Part shown: piece by piece, positions 42,854 to 50,995 of the stretch | Position numbering within the stretch: the first letter of the stretch is position 1 | Layout: every line of letters begins with the position of its first letter | Origin: Leifsonia xyli | Lineage (GTDB): Bacteria > Actinomycetota > Actinomycetes > Actinomycetales > Microbacteriaceae | Assembly: GCA_003243275.1 (NCBI GenBank) | Contig: QFQR01000001.1 | Span: 496,001 to 560,000 of the forward strand | Direction of reading: 5' to 3' | DNA length: 64,000 nucleotides | Made by a program: the position numbers and the translations under genes | Notes under the pieces: model-generated | Told to the model about the DNA's origin: nothing | Database searches by the model: none | Seen by the model: the letters and a program-made list of their open reading frames with translations, nothing else

Positions 42854-44515
42854 TCACATCCGCTCGGGGGCGGAGACACCGAGCAGCGCGAGCCCGCCGC
42901 GCAGCACCTGCCCGGTCGCGTCGTTGAGGGTGAGCCGGGCGTGATGCACGGCTTCGACCGGGTCGTCGCCCTGCGGGATCACCCGGCACGCGCCGTACCA
43001 GCGGTGGTAGGAGCCGGCGAGCTCCTCCAGGTAGCGGGCGACACGGTGCGGCTCGCGCAACTCGACCGCCTGCAGGGCGATGCGCGGGAACTCGGCGAGC
43101 GCACCGAGCAGCTCGCTCTCGGTCTCGTGGGTGAGCAGCGCCGGATCGAAGCCCTCGCGCGTGACGCCCGCGGCCTCCGCATTGCGGGCCACGGCGCGCG
43201 TGCGCGACTGGGCGTACTGCACGTAGAAGACCGGATTGTCGTTGGTCTTCTTCGCGAGCAGGTCGAGGTCGATGTCGATGTTGGAGTCGATCGAGCTGCG
43301 CACGAGCGCATAGCGGGCGGCGTCTACCCCGACCGCGTCGACCAGGTCCTCCATCGTGACGACCGTGCCGGCGCGCTTCGACATCCGCAGCGGTTCGCCG
43401 TCGCGCAGCAGGTTGACGAGCTGCCCGATCAGGATCTCGTGGTTGACGTACGGCACATCCCCGAACGCCGCCGTCATCGCCATCAGACGCGTGACGTACC
43501 CGTGGTGGTCCGCACCCAGCATGATGAGGCAGCGGTCGAAACCGCGCTCGCGCTTGTCGAGGTAGTAGGCGAGATCGCCCGAGATGTAGGCGGGCTCCCC
43601 GTCGGATTTGATGACGACGCGGTCCTTGTCGTCGCCGAACTCGGTGGTGCGCAACCAGGTCGCGCCGTCGGCCTCGTAGATGTGGCCGAGCTCGCGCAAC
43701 CGGGCCACCGCCCGATCGACGGCCCCCGACTCGTGCAGCGAGTTCTCGTGGAAGTAGACGTCGAAGTCGACCCCGAAATCGTGCAGGCTCGCCTTGATCT
43801 CACCGAACATCTGGGCGACACCGAGCTCGCGGAACACCTCCTGCTGCTCGGCACGCGGGAGCGCGTCGAGATCGCCGGGGTAGTCCTGCTCGACGCGCGC
43901 CGCGATGTCGAGGATGTAGCTGCCGCCGTAGCCGTCCTCCGGCGCCGGCTCGCCGCGGTGCGCGGCGACCAGGCTGCGGGCGAAACGGTCGATCTGGGCG
44001 CCGTGGTCGTTGAAGTAGTACTCGCGCGTGACGAGACCGCCCTGCGCCTCCATGAGCCGCGCGAGGCTGTCGCCGACCGCCGCCCAGCGGGTGCCGCCGA
44101 TGTGGATGGGGCCGGTCGGGTTCGCCGAGACGAACTCGAGGTTGATGCGCACCCCGTCGTACAGGGCGCCGTGCCCGTAGGCGTCGCCCTCCTCCAGGAT
44201 CCGGGCGGCGAGCGCACCGGCGGCCGCCGCGTCGAGCGTGACGTTCAGGAACCCGGGGCCGGCGACCTCGGCATCCGCGATCCCGTCGACGTCCGCGAGG
44301 GATGCGGCGAGAGCCTCCGCGAGTTCGCGCGGCGGGATGCCGAGACGCTTGCCGAGCTTGAGCGCGGCGTTCGAGGCCCAGTCGCCGTGCTCGCGGTTGC
44401 GGGGGCGTTCGAGGGTGACGTCCTCCGGCGCGACCTCGCTCGGATCGATCCCGCGTTCTGCAGCCGCCCGGCGCACATGGTCGAGCAGGACGGCGGCGAG
44501 TTCGGCGGGATTCAC
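42854..44515 (-). CDS. argS: Arginyl-tRNA synthetase
   Basis: The 553-residue class I synthetase has the HIGH-like site in ANPTGPIHIGGTRWAAVGDSLARL near residue 120 and a KMSKS-equivalent PLRMSKRAGTVVTMEDLVDAVG near 375. The C-terminal DALR anticodon-binding domain (ARYLEELAGSYHRWY) is complete. It charges tRNA-Arg, one copy of which lies 1.5 kb away. The start is a GTG with TAGGAT about 8 nt upstream, so the mRNA may have little or no leader. Confidence 0.97.
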   Translation of the reverse strand: MNPAELAAVLLDHVRRAAAERGIDPSEVAPEDVTLERPRNREHGDWASNAALKLGKRLGIPPRELAEALAASLADVDGIADAEVAGPGFLNVTLDAAAAGALAARILEEGDAYGHGALYDGVRINLEFVSANPTGPIHIGGTRWAAVGDSLARLMEAQGGLVTREYYFNDHGAQIDRFARSLVAAHRGEPAPEDGYGGSYILDIAARVEQDYPGDLDALPRAEQQEVFRELGVAQMFGEIKASLHDFGVDFDVYFHENSLHESGAVDRAVARLRELGHIYEADGATWLRTTEFGDDKDRVVIKSDGEPAYISGDLAYYLDKRERGFDRCLIMLGADHHGYVTRLMAMTAAFGDVPYVNHEILIGQLVNLLRDGEPLRMSKRAGTVVTMEDLVDAVGVDAARYALVRSSIDSNIDIDLDLLAKKTNDNPVFYVQYAQSRTRAVARNAEAAGVTREGFDPALLTHETESELLGALAEFPRIALQAVELREPHRVARYLEELAGSYHRWYGACRVIPQGDDPVEAVHHARLTLNDATGQVLRGGLALLGVSAPERM

Positions 44516-44535
44516 GAGGTTCGATCCTAGCCGCC

Positions 44536-44566
44536 CGCCCGTCGCTGCCGGGCCGGGCGACGGGCG
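44536..44566. repeat. 10-bp inverted repeat between argS and the divergent lipoprotein gene
   Basis: CGCCCGTCGC (44536-44545) and GCGACGGGCG (44557-44566) pair perfectly around an 11-nt GC-rich loop. It lies between the two start codons, just upstream of the lipoprotein -10 box, so it may be an operator or a divergent-promoter element. Confidence 0.55.
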
Positions 44567-44571
44567 CGGGT

Positions 44572-44577
44572 GACAAT
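44572..44577 (+). promoter_or_regulatory. Leaderless-type -10 box of the lipoprotein gene
   Basis: GACAAT is followed by GGGCTC and the ATG at 44584. No Shine-Dalgarno is present. Confidence 0.5.
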
Positions 44578-44583
44578 GGGCTC

Positions 44584-45171
44584 ATGCCTCGTCGCCTGCC
44601 GCTCGTGTCGTCCGCATCCGTGCTGCTGGCCGCGGGGGTGCTGCTCGCGGGCTGCGCGGTGCCCGAACAGGCGGCCACGCCGAGCGGCGGGGCGTCGACC
44701 CCGAGCTCCTCCCCCTCGGCGAGCTCCACCCCGAGCGCGCCGCCGTCGAGCTCCGCGGCGACCCCCGTCGACATCCCCTGCGGCACGCTCATCGCCCAGC
44801 AGGCGATGTACGACTTCAACCCGAACTTCAGCCTCCTGTCGTCGTGGACGCCCGACGCGGGTTCCGCGGCCGCGCAGGCTGTCGCCGCATCCGGGGTCGC
44901 GTGCCGCTGGAAGAACGACACGAGCGGCGACACGATCGACGTCTCGGTCGCCGCGCCGGATTCGGCGACGCTCGAGAAGCTGAAGACGGCGGCCGCGGCG
45001 GGCACCTCGGCCGACTACGGGGTCGGAACCGGTTCCTTCGCGGTGGTCGGGGGCGCCGGTGAGGCCACGGTGTTCGACGGCTCGTACTGGGTCGTCGTGC
45101 GCTCGAACTACTTCCTCGCGCCGGGCGACGCGAGCCCGCTCGTCACCCCGGTGCTCGCCGCGCTCGGCTGA
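44584..45171 (+). CDS. Secreted lipoprotein with Ser/Pro/Ala-rich stalk
   Basis: The 195-residue protein has a lipoprotein signal with lipobox LLAGC (Cys24). It then has a low-complexity Ser/Thr/Pro/Ala linker at about residues 31-62 that would hold it off the membrane. The folded part has a pair of Cys (IPCGTLI and VACRWKN) and resembles DUF3558-type actinobacterial lipoproteins in layout only. The function is unknown. It is a single gene between argS and a convergent transglutaminase gene. Confidence 0.8.
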   Translation: MPRRLPLVSSASVLLAAGVLLAGCAVPEQAATPSGGASTPSSSPSASSTPSAPPSSSAATPVDIPCGTLIAQQAMYDFNPNFSLLSSWTPDAGSAAAQAVAASGVACRWKNDTSGDTIDVSVAAPDSATLEKLKTAAAAGTSADYGVGTGSFAVVGGAGEATVFDGSYWVVVRSNYFLAPGDASPLVTPVLAALG

Positions 45172-45183
45172 CCGCAGCCGCCG

Positions 45184-45984
45184 TCAGGCGAGCTCGACCG
45201 GCTCGGTGTGGTCGTCGGCGAGCTCCCGGTCCGCCCGGGCATCGACCGACATGGCGAGCAGCTCGACATCCGCGAGGGTGTTGGTCTCGAACGCGGTGTC
45301 GGCGGCGTCGCGGCCCGTCGCGATGCGGATGAGGCCCGTGCGCGGGGCGAGGCGCGTCGCGTCGACGACGACCCAGCGGCCGCCCACGAGCACCTCCACG
45401 ACGGCGTGCAGGTCCATCGGGGTCAGCTGCGGCGCGTAGACCGACACGACCCGCGCCGGCTGGTCGAGCGCGCGCAGCAGCGCAGCGGTCAGGTGCGCGA
45501 AGTCGCGGCAGACCCCGGCGCCCGCCTCCAGGGTCTCGGCCGCTCCCCCGGTGGGCGTGGTCGCCGCGGCGTCGTAGCGCAGCCGCTCGTGCACCCAGTC
45601 GCCGACGGCGCGGGCGAGCGGCCAGCCATCGAGCCCGGGGAAGGTGTCGCGCGCGAGCGGCGTCAACGCATCCGAGGGCACGTAACGGCTCGGCCGCAGA
45701 TAGACGACCGGATCGAGCGGGTCGACGATCGCGGGTGTCGCGCGACCCGTGATCGTGGCCGCGTAGTCGACCTGGAGGATGCCGGGAACCGTCTCGAACA
45801 GGGCGAGCCGGATGCCCGGCGGCTCCGTGAGCGGACGGGTGTCGACACGCTCGCCGTCGAGCGTCACCCGCAGGGTCTCGGCGGTCACCGGCAGCCCCTC
45901 GGCGGCGGCGAGCGCCAGCACGAACGCGGTCGGGTCGTCGACCCGGAAGGTCAGACTCGTCTGCACCTCGCGCCGCAGCGTCAT
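45184..45984 (-). CDS. Transglutaminase-like family protein
   Basis: The 266-residue protein has an N-terminal beta domain and a papain-like transglutaminase core. The triad is visible as Cys in AGVCRDFAHLTAALLRAL near residue 157, His in MDLHAVVEVLVGG near 193 and Asp in WVVVDATRLAP near 208. There is no signal peptide or membrane helix. Such bacterial proteins are usually amidases or proteases of unknown substrate. Confidence 0.88.
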   Translation of the reverse strand: MTLRREVQTSLTFRVDDPTAFVLALAAAEGLPVTAETLRVTLDGERVDTRPLTEPPGIRLALFETVPGILQVDYAATITGRATPAIVDPLDPVVYLRPSRYVPSDALTPLARDTFPGLDGWPLARAVGDWVHERLRYDAAATTPTGGAAETLEAGAGVCRDFAHLTAALLRALDQPARVVSVYAPQLTPMDLHAVVEVLVGGRWVVVDATRLAPRTGLIRIATGRDAADTAFETNTLADVELLAMSVDARADRELADDHTEPVELA

Positions 45985-46037
45985 GCGCTCGCGGCTGCGG
46001 AGAGGGTCGGCGGCATGCTGGTAGCCTAAAGTGCCGC

Positions 46038-46113
46038 GCCCTCGTAGCTCAGTGGATAGAGCGCTTCCCTCCGGAGGAAGAAGTCGCACGTTCGAATCGT
46101 GTCGAGGGCACCA
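46038..46113 (+). tRNA. tRNA-Arg (anticodon CCG)
   Basis: The cloverleaf is complete: acceptor GCCCTCG/CGAGGGC, D arm GCTC/GAGC, anticodon stem CTTCC/GGAAG with loop CTCCGGA (anticodon CCG, codon CGG), T arm GCACG/CGTGT with TTCGAAT, discriminator A and an encoded CCA. A short variable region is present. CGG is a frequent Arg codon at this GC content. Confidence 0.97.
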
Positions 46114-46131
46114 CACCGTCACACTGGGGGC

Positions 46132-47250
46132 ATGCGCATCGTCGTGGCTCCCGACTCCTTCACCGGGTCGATCTCGGCGCGCGACGCGGCCGCCGCGATC
46201 GCGAACGGCTGGCGGGCGGTGCGTCCGCACGACGAGGTGCTCGAGGTGCCGCAGGCGGATGGCGGCGTCGGCACGCTCGAGGTCGTGGCGCGGGCGGTTC
46301 CGGATGCCGTGCTGCACGAGGGCGGGCCCGTCACGGGAGCCGACGGGCGACCCGCGCCCGGGCGGTGGCTCGCGCTGCCCGACGGGCGTGCGCTCCTCGA
46401 ACTCGCGGACTGCGTCGGGCTCGCGCTCATGCGCGGCCCCGATCCGCTCGGCGCCTCCACCCGTGGGCTCGGCGAGCTGCTCGGGCGGGTGCTGGATGCC
46501 GGGGCGACACGGATCGTGGTCGGGCTCGGCGGCTCGGGCTCGACCGACGGCGGCACGGGTGCGCTCGCGGCGCTCGGGATGCGGTTGCTCGCCGCCGACG
46601 GTTCGGTGCTGCCGGGCGGGGGCGGCGCCCTCGCGCGACTCGCCCGCATCGAGATCGATGAGCTGCGCGCTTCCCCGACGGCGCTCGAGCTCTGGTGCGA
46701 CGTCGACGCGCCGCTCACCGGACCGCGCGGGGCGGCATCCGTGTTCGAGCCGCAGAAGGGGGCGACGCCGCACGATGTGGCGGTGCTCGATGCGGCGCTC
46801 GGGCGACTCGCCGCGGTGCTGGGCGGTGAGCCAGATGCGCCCGGCTCGGGTGCTGCGGGCGGCACCGCGTACGGGCTGCGCACCGCGTGGGGCGCGACCC
46901 TGGCATCCGGGTCCGCCGCCGTCGCCGAGCTGACCGGACTGGATGCCGCGGTCGCGAGCGCCGAGCTCGTGATCACGGGCGAGGGCCGCATCGATGCGAG
47001 CTCCGCCTCGGGCAAGGTGGTGGGCTCGGTGCTCGCGCGCGCGGATGCGGCGAGCGTGCCGGTCGCGCTCGTCGCCGGATCACTCGATGCGGGGGCCGCC
47101 GCGGGCCGCCGCGCCGTCTCGCTCACCGAGCTCGCGGGCTCTCGCGCCGCCGCCCTCGCCGAACCCGCCACCTGGCTCGCGCGCGCCGCACACGCCCTCG
47201 CCGCATCCGCATCCGGTGCCGCATCCGCATCCGCATCCGCATCGAGCTGA
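46132..47250 (+). CDS. Glycerate kinase
   Basis: The 372-residue GK-I family kinase starts MRIVVAPDSFTGSISARDAA and carries the phosphate-binding GLGGSGSTDGGTGALAALG near residue 130 and the C-terminal VITGEGRIDASSASGKVVG. It phosphorylates glycerate into central metabolism. I start at the ATG 46132, 18 nt after the tRNA. The last 25 residues are an Ala/Ser repeat made by tandem GCATCC hexamers, probably a replication-slippage tail without function. Confidence 0.92.
   Translation: MRIVVAPDSFTGSISARDAAAAIANGWRAVRPHDEVLEVPQADGGVGTLEVVARAVPDAVLHEGGPVTGADGRPAPGRWLALPDGRALLELADCVGLALMRGPDPLGASTRGLGELLGRVLDAGATRIVVGLGGSGSTDGGTGALAALGMRLLAADGSVLPGGGGALARLARIEIDELRASPTALELWCDVDAPLTGPRGAASVFEPQKGATPHDVAVLDAALGRLAAVLGGEPDAPGSGAAGGTAYGLRTAWGATLASGSAAVAELTGLDAAVASAELVITGEGRIDASSASGKVVGSVLARADAASVPVALVAGSLDAGAAAGRRAVSLTELAGSRAAALAEPATWLARAAHALAASASGAASASASASS
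47201..47247 (+). repeat. Tandem GCATCC hexamer repeat in the glycerate kinase tail
   Basis: GCATCC occurs five times, then GCATCG, separated once by GGTGCC. It encodes an Ala-Ser run. It uses the hexamer that is over-represented across the window. Confidence 0.8.
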
Positions 47251-47268
47251 TCCGCCTCCGAGGTGCTC

Positions 47269-47327
47269 GAGATTCGTGCGAAATGGTCGCCACCGCGGCA
47301 CCATGGCGACCATTTCGCACGAATCTC
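47269..47327. repeat. 24-bp perfect inverted repeat (hairpin) in the intergenic region
   Basis: Arms 47269-47292 and 47304-47327 are perfectly complementary over 24 bp around an 11-nt loop, with the core TTCGTGCGAAATGGTCGCC. It follows the glycerate kinase stop by 18 nt and precedes the sigma factor gene. It may act as a terminator, but no U-tract follows, and the arm length is unusual for one. Confidence 0.85.
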
Positions 47328-47387
47328 CGCACCACAGCCAACGTTTCGGGCGCGATGCGCGTCTGATGAAGTAGAGGGGAGGATGCC

Positions 47388-48002
47388 GTGAGCAAAGCCG
47401 CATGGGAACGCGTCGTGACCGAGCTGGTCGCCGAGCGCGGCGACGCCCTGCTGCGCTACGCGACCCTGCTCACCGGCAGCCCCGACGACGCCGCCGACCT
47501 CGTGCAGGACGCGCTCGTGCGCACCTTCGGTCGGCTGCGCAACGGCTTCACGGTGGAGAGCGCCGAATCGTACGTGCGGCGCGCCATCCTCAACGCCTCC
47601 GTCGACCGCGGACGCCGCGTGAGCCGCTGGCGGAGGGTCGCACCGAGCCAGTACGAACCCGACGAACAGCCACCCGCCGACGAGGCGACCGGCCTCCGGC
47701 TCGACGTGCACGAGGAGCTGCAGAAGCTCACCCCGCGCGAGCGCGCCTGCCTCGTGCTGCGCTACTACGACGACCTCAAGGTCGACGACATCGCCGAGGC
47801 GCTCGGCATCAGCTCGGGCGCCGTCAAGCGCTACCTGAGCGACGGGCTCGCCAAGATGGCGATCGCCCTTGCCGACGACGGCACCGCGGCCGACCGACTG
47901 GGCCCGGGAGGCGCGCGACCCGGCACCGGCACGACGCCGCTGCGACGACCGTCGCTGCCCCGCCCCGAAGCGAAGGAGGGTGAGAATGCCCACCGAATCT
48001 GA
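47388..48002 (+). CDS. SigE-like ECF RNA polymerase sigma factor
   Basis: The 204-residue factor starts at a GTG after GAGGGGAGG. Region 2 is seen in GDALLRYATLLTGSPDDAADLVQDALVRTFGRL and region 4 in TPRERACLVLRYYDDLKVDDIAEALGISSGAVKRYLSDGLAKMA (around residues 110-155). The C-terminal 40 residues are Pro/Arg-rich and extra to the family core. The next gene starts inside its end by 17 nt and encodes a membrane protein, as expected for a sigma/anti-sigma pair. Confidence 0.94.
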   Translation: MSKAAWERVVTELVAERGDALLRYATLLTGSPDDAADLVQDALVRTFGRLRNGFTVESAESYVRRAILNASVDRGRRVSRWRRVAPSQYEPDEQPPADEATGLRLDVHEELQKLTPRERACLVLRYYDDLKVDDIAEALGISSGAVKRYLSDGLAKMAIALADDGTAADRLGPGGARPGTGTTPLRRPSLPRPEAKEGENAHRI

Positions 48003-48681
48003 GCTCCGCAGCCTGTTCCAGGGCGGCGAGGCACCGGATCCGCTCGACGCCGACCGCATCATCCGCCGAGCCCGCGCCCGCCGCAGGCCCAAGCGGATCG
48101 CGGTGGCCGCGCTCGGTGGTCTCGCCGCCGTCGCGGTCGTGGTTCCGGTGGCGCTCGCCCTCGGCAGCACCGGGCCGACGGGCACGAGCCAGCTGGCGGA
48201 TGCGCCGGCCGCGGACGGGCAGCAGGAGAGGATGGCGGATCAGGCCGCAGGCGGCTCGCTGGCGACCGATCCGTACCCCGAGTGCCGGCTGGCATCCGGC
48301 GTCACGAGCGACGCGGTGCCGAGCGGCGCCGAGCTGCAGCTCTCCCAGCCGACGCCCGGCGGGGCGCTCGAGCTCACCCTCGTGAACGGCAGCGGCACCG
48401 CCCTCCTCGGCAGCATCGAGACGGCGCCGTATGTCGCGCTCGGCACCGGCGAGGTGCCCCTCGGCTGGTCGGCGGGCGCGACGGAGACGACCAGGGTCGA
48501 CCTCGCCCCGGGCGGCACGCTCACCCTCAGCGTTCCGCTCCAGACGACCGCCTGCGCGGGCGGCAACCTGCCCGCCGGCGACTACGGGGCCGAGGCCGAG
48601 CTGACGATCCGGCTCGACGACGGGCAACTCGTCACGGCGAACTCGATCCGCACCGAGATCACCGTCGGCTCCGCGGAATAG
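47986..48681 (+). CDS. Single-pass membrane protein, putative anti-sigma factor
   Basis: The ATG at 47986 has a strong GAAGGAGG site and overlaps the end of the sigma gene by 17 nt. The 231-residue product has a cytoplasmic N-terminus of about 38 residues (ESELRSLFQGGEAPDPLDADRIIRRARARRR), a membrane helix at about 38-60 and a Pro/Gly/Thr-rich external domain with two Cys (PECRLA and TTACAGG). No zinc-binding HxxxCxxC motif is present, so it is not a ZAS-type anti-sigma factor. The role rests on coupling and topology. Confidence 0.75.
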   Translation: MPTESELRSLFQGGEAPDPLDADRIIRRARARRRPKRIAVAALGGLAAVAVVVPVALALGSTGPTGTSQLADAPAADGQQERMADQAAGGSLATDPYPECRLASGVTSDAVPSGAELQLSQPTPGGALELTLVNGSGTALLGSIETAPYVALGTGEVPLGWSAGATETTRVDLAPGGTLTLSVPLQTTACAGGNLPAGDYGAEAELTIRLDDGQLVTANSIRTEITVGSAE

Positions 48682-48727
48682 GATGCGTCACGGGCGGCCG
48701 CGCCCGCCATCCGATCCGGGAGTCCCC

Positions 48728-49516
48728 ATGACCTTCCTCGTCGTGCCGCAGTGGCAGGGTTCGCCGTCGAGCCGCGCGATGCGTCTCGCCGAGGGGGCGC
48801 AGGCGATCCGCGCCGACCTCCCCGCCGCCGCGACCCGGGAGGTCGCCGTGCCCCTCGAGGCGGGCGACGAACAGGGCAGCGGGATCGCGCGCTTCAGTTC
48901 CCTGCAACTCGTGCGGGAACGCCTCGCGGATGCCCTGGGCGAGGAAGGCGACGCGGCCATCGTGATCGGCGGCGACTGCGGCGTCTCGGCGGCGGCGGTC
49001 GCGCACGTCGCGGGGCCCGAGCTGGCGCTCGTCTGGTTCGACGCGCATCCCGACCTCAACACGCCGAGCACCTCGCCGTCCGGGGCCTTCGGCGGCATGG
49101 TGCTCGCCTCGCTCGTCGAGGACGGCACCGTCGACCCGGCGCGCGTGCTCATCGCCGGGGCACGCGAATGGGACCCGGGCGAGGAGGACTTCGCGCAGCA
49201 GAAGGGCATCGCCTCCGTCGACGTCGCGGCGCTCGCCGATGCCGAGGCCGTCGCGGATGCGGTCGTCGCCACGGGCGCGAGTCGCGTCTACCTGCACATC
49301 GACCTCGACGTGCTGGATCCGGCCGAGTTCGACGGCCTGCTCGAACCGGTGCCGTTCGGCGTCACGGCGTCGCAGCTCGTCGCCGCGGTGAAAGTGCTCG
49401 TCGCCCGGATGCCGCTCGCGGGCGCCACGATCGCCTCCTTCGCCCCCGAGTCGCCCGAACGGGCGGGCGACGACGCCCCCGCGATCCTGCGCCTCATCGC
49501 GGCGCTGCGGGGGTAG
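48728..49516 (+). CDS. Arginase/agmatinase-fold protein with altered metal ligand
   Basis: The 262-residue protein has the ureohydrolase fold with the metal motifs WFDAHPDLN (residues about 101-109) and LHIDLDVLDP (about 198-207). The first motif, normally GGDHS, reads GGDCGVS, with Cys in place of the His that binds the first Mn. Related actinobacterial proteins with GGDCG are known to me only as arginase family. The reaction is unproven, and it may be another amidino hydrolase or no longer active. The start ATG at 48728 follows GGGAG. Confidence 0.85.
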   Translation: MTFLVVPQWQGSPSSRAMRLAEGAQAIRADLPAAATREVAVPLEAGDEQGSGIARFSSLQLVRERLADALGEEGDAAIVIGGDCGVSAAAVAHVAGPELALVWFDAHPDLNTPSTSPSGAFGGMVLASLVEDGTVDPARVLIAGAREWDPGEEDFAQQKGIASVDVAALADAEAVADAVVATGASRVYLHIDLDVLDPAEFDGLLEPVPFGVTASQLVAAVKVLVARMPLAGATIASFAPESPERAGDDAPAILRLIAALRG

Positions 49517-49552
49517 CCGACCGCCACCCGTGACCCGCGGCACCGACCGTTC

Positions 49553-49558
49553 TAGGCT
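49553..49558 (+). promoter_or_regulatory. Leaderless-type -10 box of the disulfide reductase gene
   Basis: TAGGCT is followed by CGCCTC and the ATG at 49565, with no Shine-Dalgarno. Confidence 0.6.
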
Positions 49559-49564
49559 CGCCTC

Positions 49565-50995
49565 ATGAGCGCGCGCGTGGTGGACGTCATCGTGATCGGG
49601 GCAGGCGCGGTGGGTGAGAACGTCGCCGACCGCACGGTGCAGGGTGGGCTGGAGACGGTCATCGTCGAGGAGGAGCTCGTCGGCGGCGAGTGCTCGTACT
49701 GGGCCTGCATGCCGTCGAAGGCGCTGCTGCGCGCGGGGGCGGCGCTGCGTGCCGCGCGGGCCGTCGCGGGTGCGGCCGAGGCGGTCACGGGCGAGGTCGA
49801 CGCGCGCGCGGTGTTCCGCCGCCGGGACCGCATCACCCACGACCGCGACGACTCCTCGCAGCTGAGCTGGCTCGACGGCGCGGGCATCGAACTGCTCCGC
49901 GGCCACGCCCGACTCGTCGGTCCGCGCCGGGTCGTGGTGACCGCATCCGACGGCACCGTCACCGAGCTCGAGGCGCGGCAGGCCGTGGCGCTGTGCACCG
50001 GTTCGGTGCCGGTGCTCCCTGAGGTGCCTGGCCTCGCGGAGCTGGACCCGTGGACCTCGCGCGACGCGACCGCGGCATCCGAGGTGCCCGACACCCTCGC
50101 GGTGCTCGGCGGGGGCGTGGTCGGATGCGAGCTGGCGGCGGCCTACGCGAGCCTCGGCAGCCGCGTGACGCTCGTGGCGCGGCGCGGGCTGCTGGGCGGC
50201 CAGGAGCCGTTCGCGGCCGAGCTGGTGCGCGAGGGGCTCGAGGCTGCCGGCGTGCGGGTGCTCGTCGGGACGGATGTCGTGGAGGCGCACCGGGCGGAGA
50301 AGAACGCGGTGCTGACCCTGGGAGACGGCTCCCGCATCCTCGCCGCGCAGGTGCTCGTCGCGACCGGGCGGGTGGGACGCACGCGCGACCTCGGGCTCGA
50401 GGAGGTGGGGCTCGCCGCGGGCGACGCGATCGAGGTGGACGACACCATGCGCGTGCCCGGATTCGACTGGCTGTACGCGGTGGGAGATGTCAACGGCCGC
50501 GCCAAGCTCACGCACCAGGGCAAGTACCAGGCGCGCGCGGCGGGTGACGTGATCGCGGCGCGTGCCGCCGGAGGGCCCGTCGACGATGCGCCGTGGGGTG
50601 CGCACGTCGCGACGGCCGACCACCGCGTGGTGCCGCAGGTGACCTTCACCGAGCCGGAGGTCGCCTCCGTGGGGCTCACCCTCGCCGCGGCCGAGGCGGC
50701 CGGGCTGCGGGTGCGCGCGCTCGACTACGACCTCTCGTGGGTCGCGGGCGCCGCCGTCTATGCGGACGACTACCGCGGACGCTCGCGCGCGGTGCTCGAT
50801 CTCGATCGGGGCGTGCTCGTGGGGGCGACCTTCGTCGGACCGGATGTGGGCGAGCTGCTGCACGCGGCGACCATCGCGATCGTGGGCGAGGTGCCGCTCG
50901 ACCGGCTCTGGCACGCCGTGCCCGCGTATCCGACCGTGAGCGAGGTCTGGCTGCGCTGGCTGGAGGCGTTCGGGCGTCCCGGGAGCGGTGGGTGA
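49565..50995 (+). CDS. FAD/NAD(P) pyridine nucleotide-disulfide oxidoreductase
   Basis: The 476-residue class I flavin disulfide reductase has an N-terminal FAD site (IVIGAGAVGENVAD), the redox disulfide in GGECSYWACMPSKALLR near residue 42, a second nucleotide fold (LAVLGGGVVGCELAAAYASLG) and the C-terminal His-Glu pair in HAVPAYPTVSEVW. It resembles dihydrolipoamide/mercuric reductases, but no lipoyl enzyme genes are near, so its substrate is open. The next gene overlaps by 4 nt. Confidence 0.93.
   Translation: MSARVVDVIVIGAGAVGENVADRTVQGGLETVIVEEELVGGECSYWACMPSKALLRAGAALRAARAVAGAAEAVTGEVDARAVFRRRDRITHDRDDSSQLSWLDGAGIELLRGHARLVGPRRVVVTASDGTVTELEARQAVALCTGSVPVLPEVPGLAELDPWTSRDATAASEVPDTLAVLGGGVVGCELAAAYASLGSRVTLVARRGLLGGQEPFAAELVREGLEAAGVRVLVGTDVVEAHRAEKNAVLTLGDGSRILAAQVLVATGRVGRTRDLGLEEVGLAAGDAIEVDDTMRVPGFDWLYAVGDVNGRAKLTHQGKYQARAAGDVIAARAAGGPVDDAPWGAHVATADHRVVPQVTFTEPEVASVGLTLAAAEAAGLRVRALDYDLSWVAGAAVYADDYRGRSRAVLDLDRGVLVGATFVGPDVGELLHAATIAIVGEVPLDRLWHAVPAYPTVSEVWLRWLEAFGRPGSGG

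Noticed and set aside
46022..46027. TAGCCT as a tRNA-Arg promoter -10 box
   Set aside because: The position is plausible but no -35 box is seen at the right distance, so it was not annotated.
47080..47403. Frames across the glycerate kinase tail and the hairpin on the minus strand
   Set aside because: They arise from the GCATCC repeat and the inverted repeat and show no protein-like pattern.
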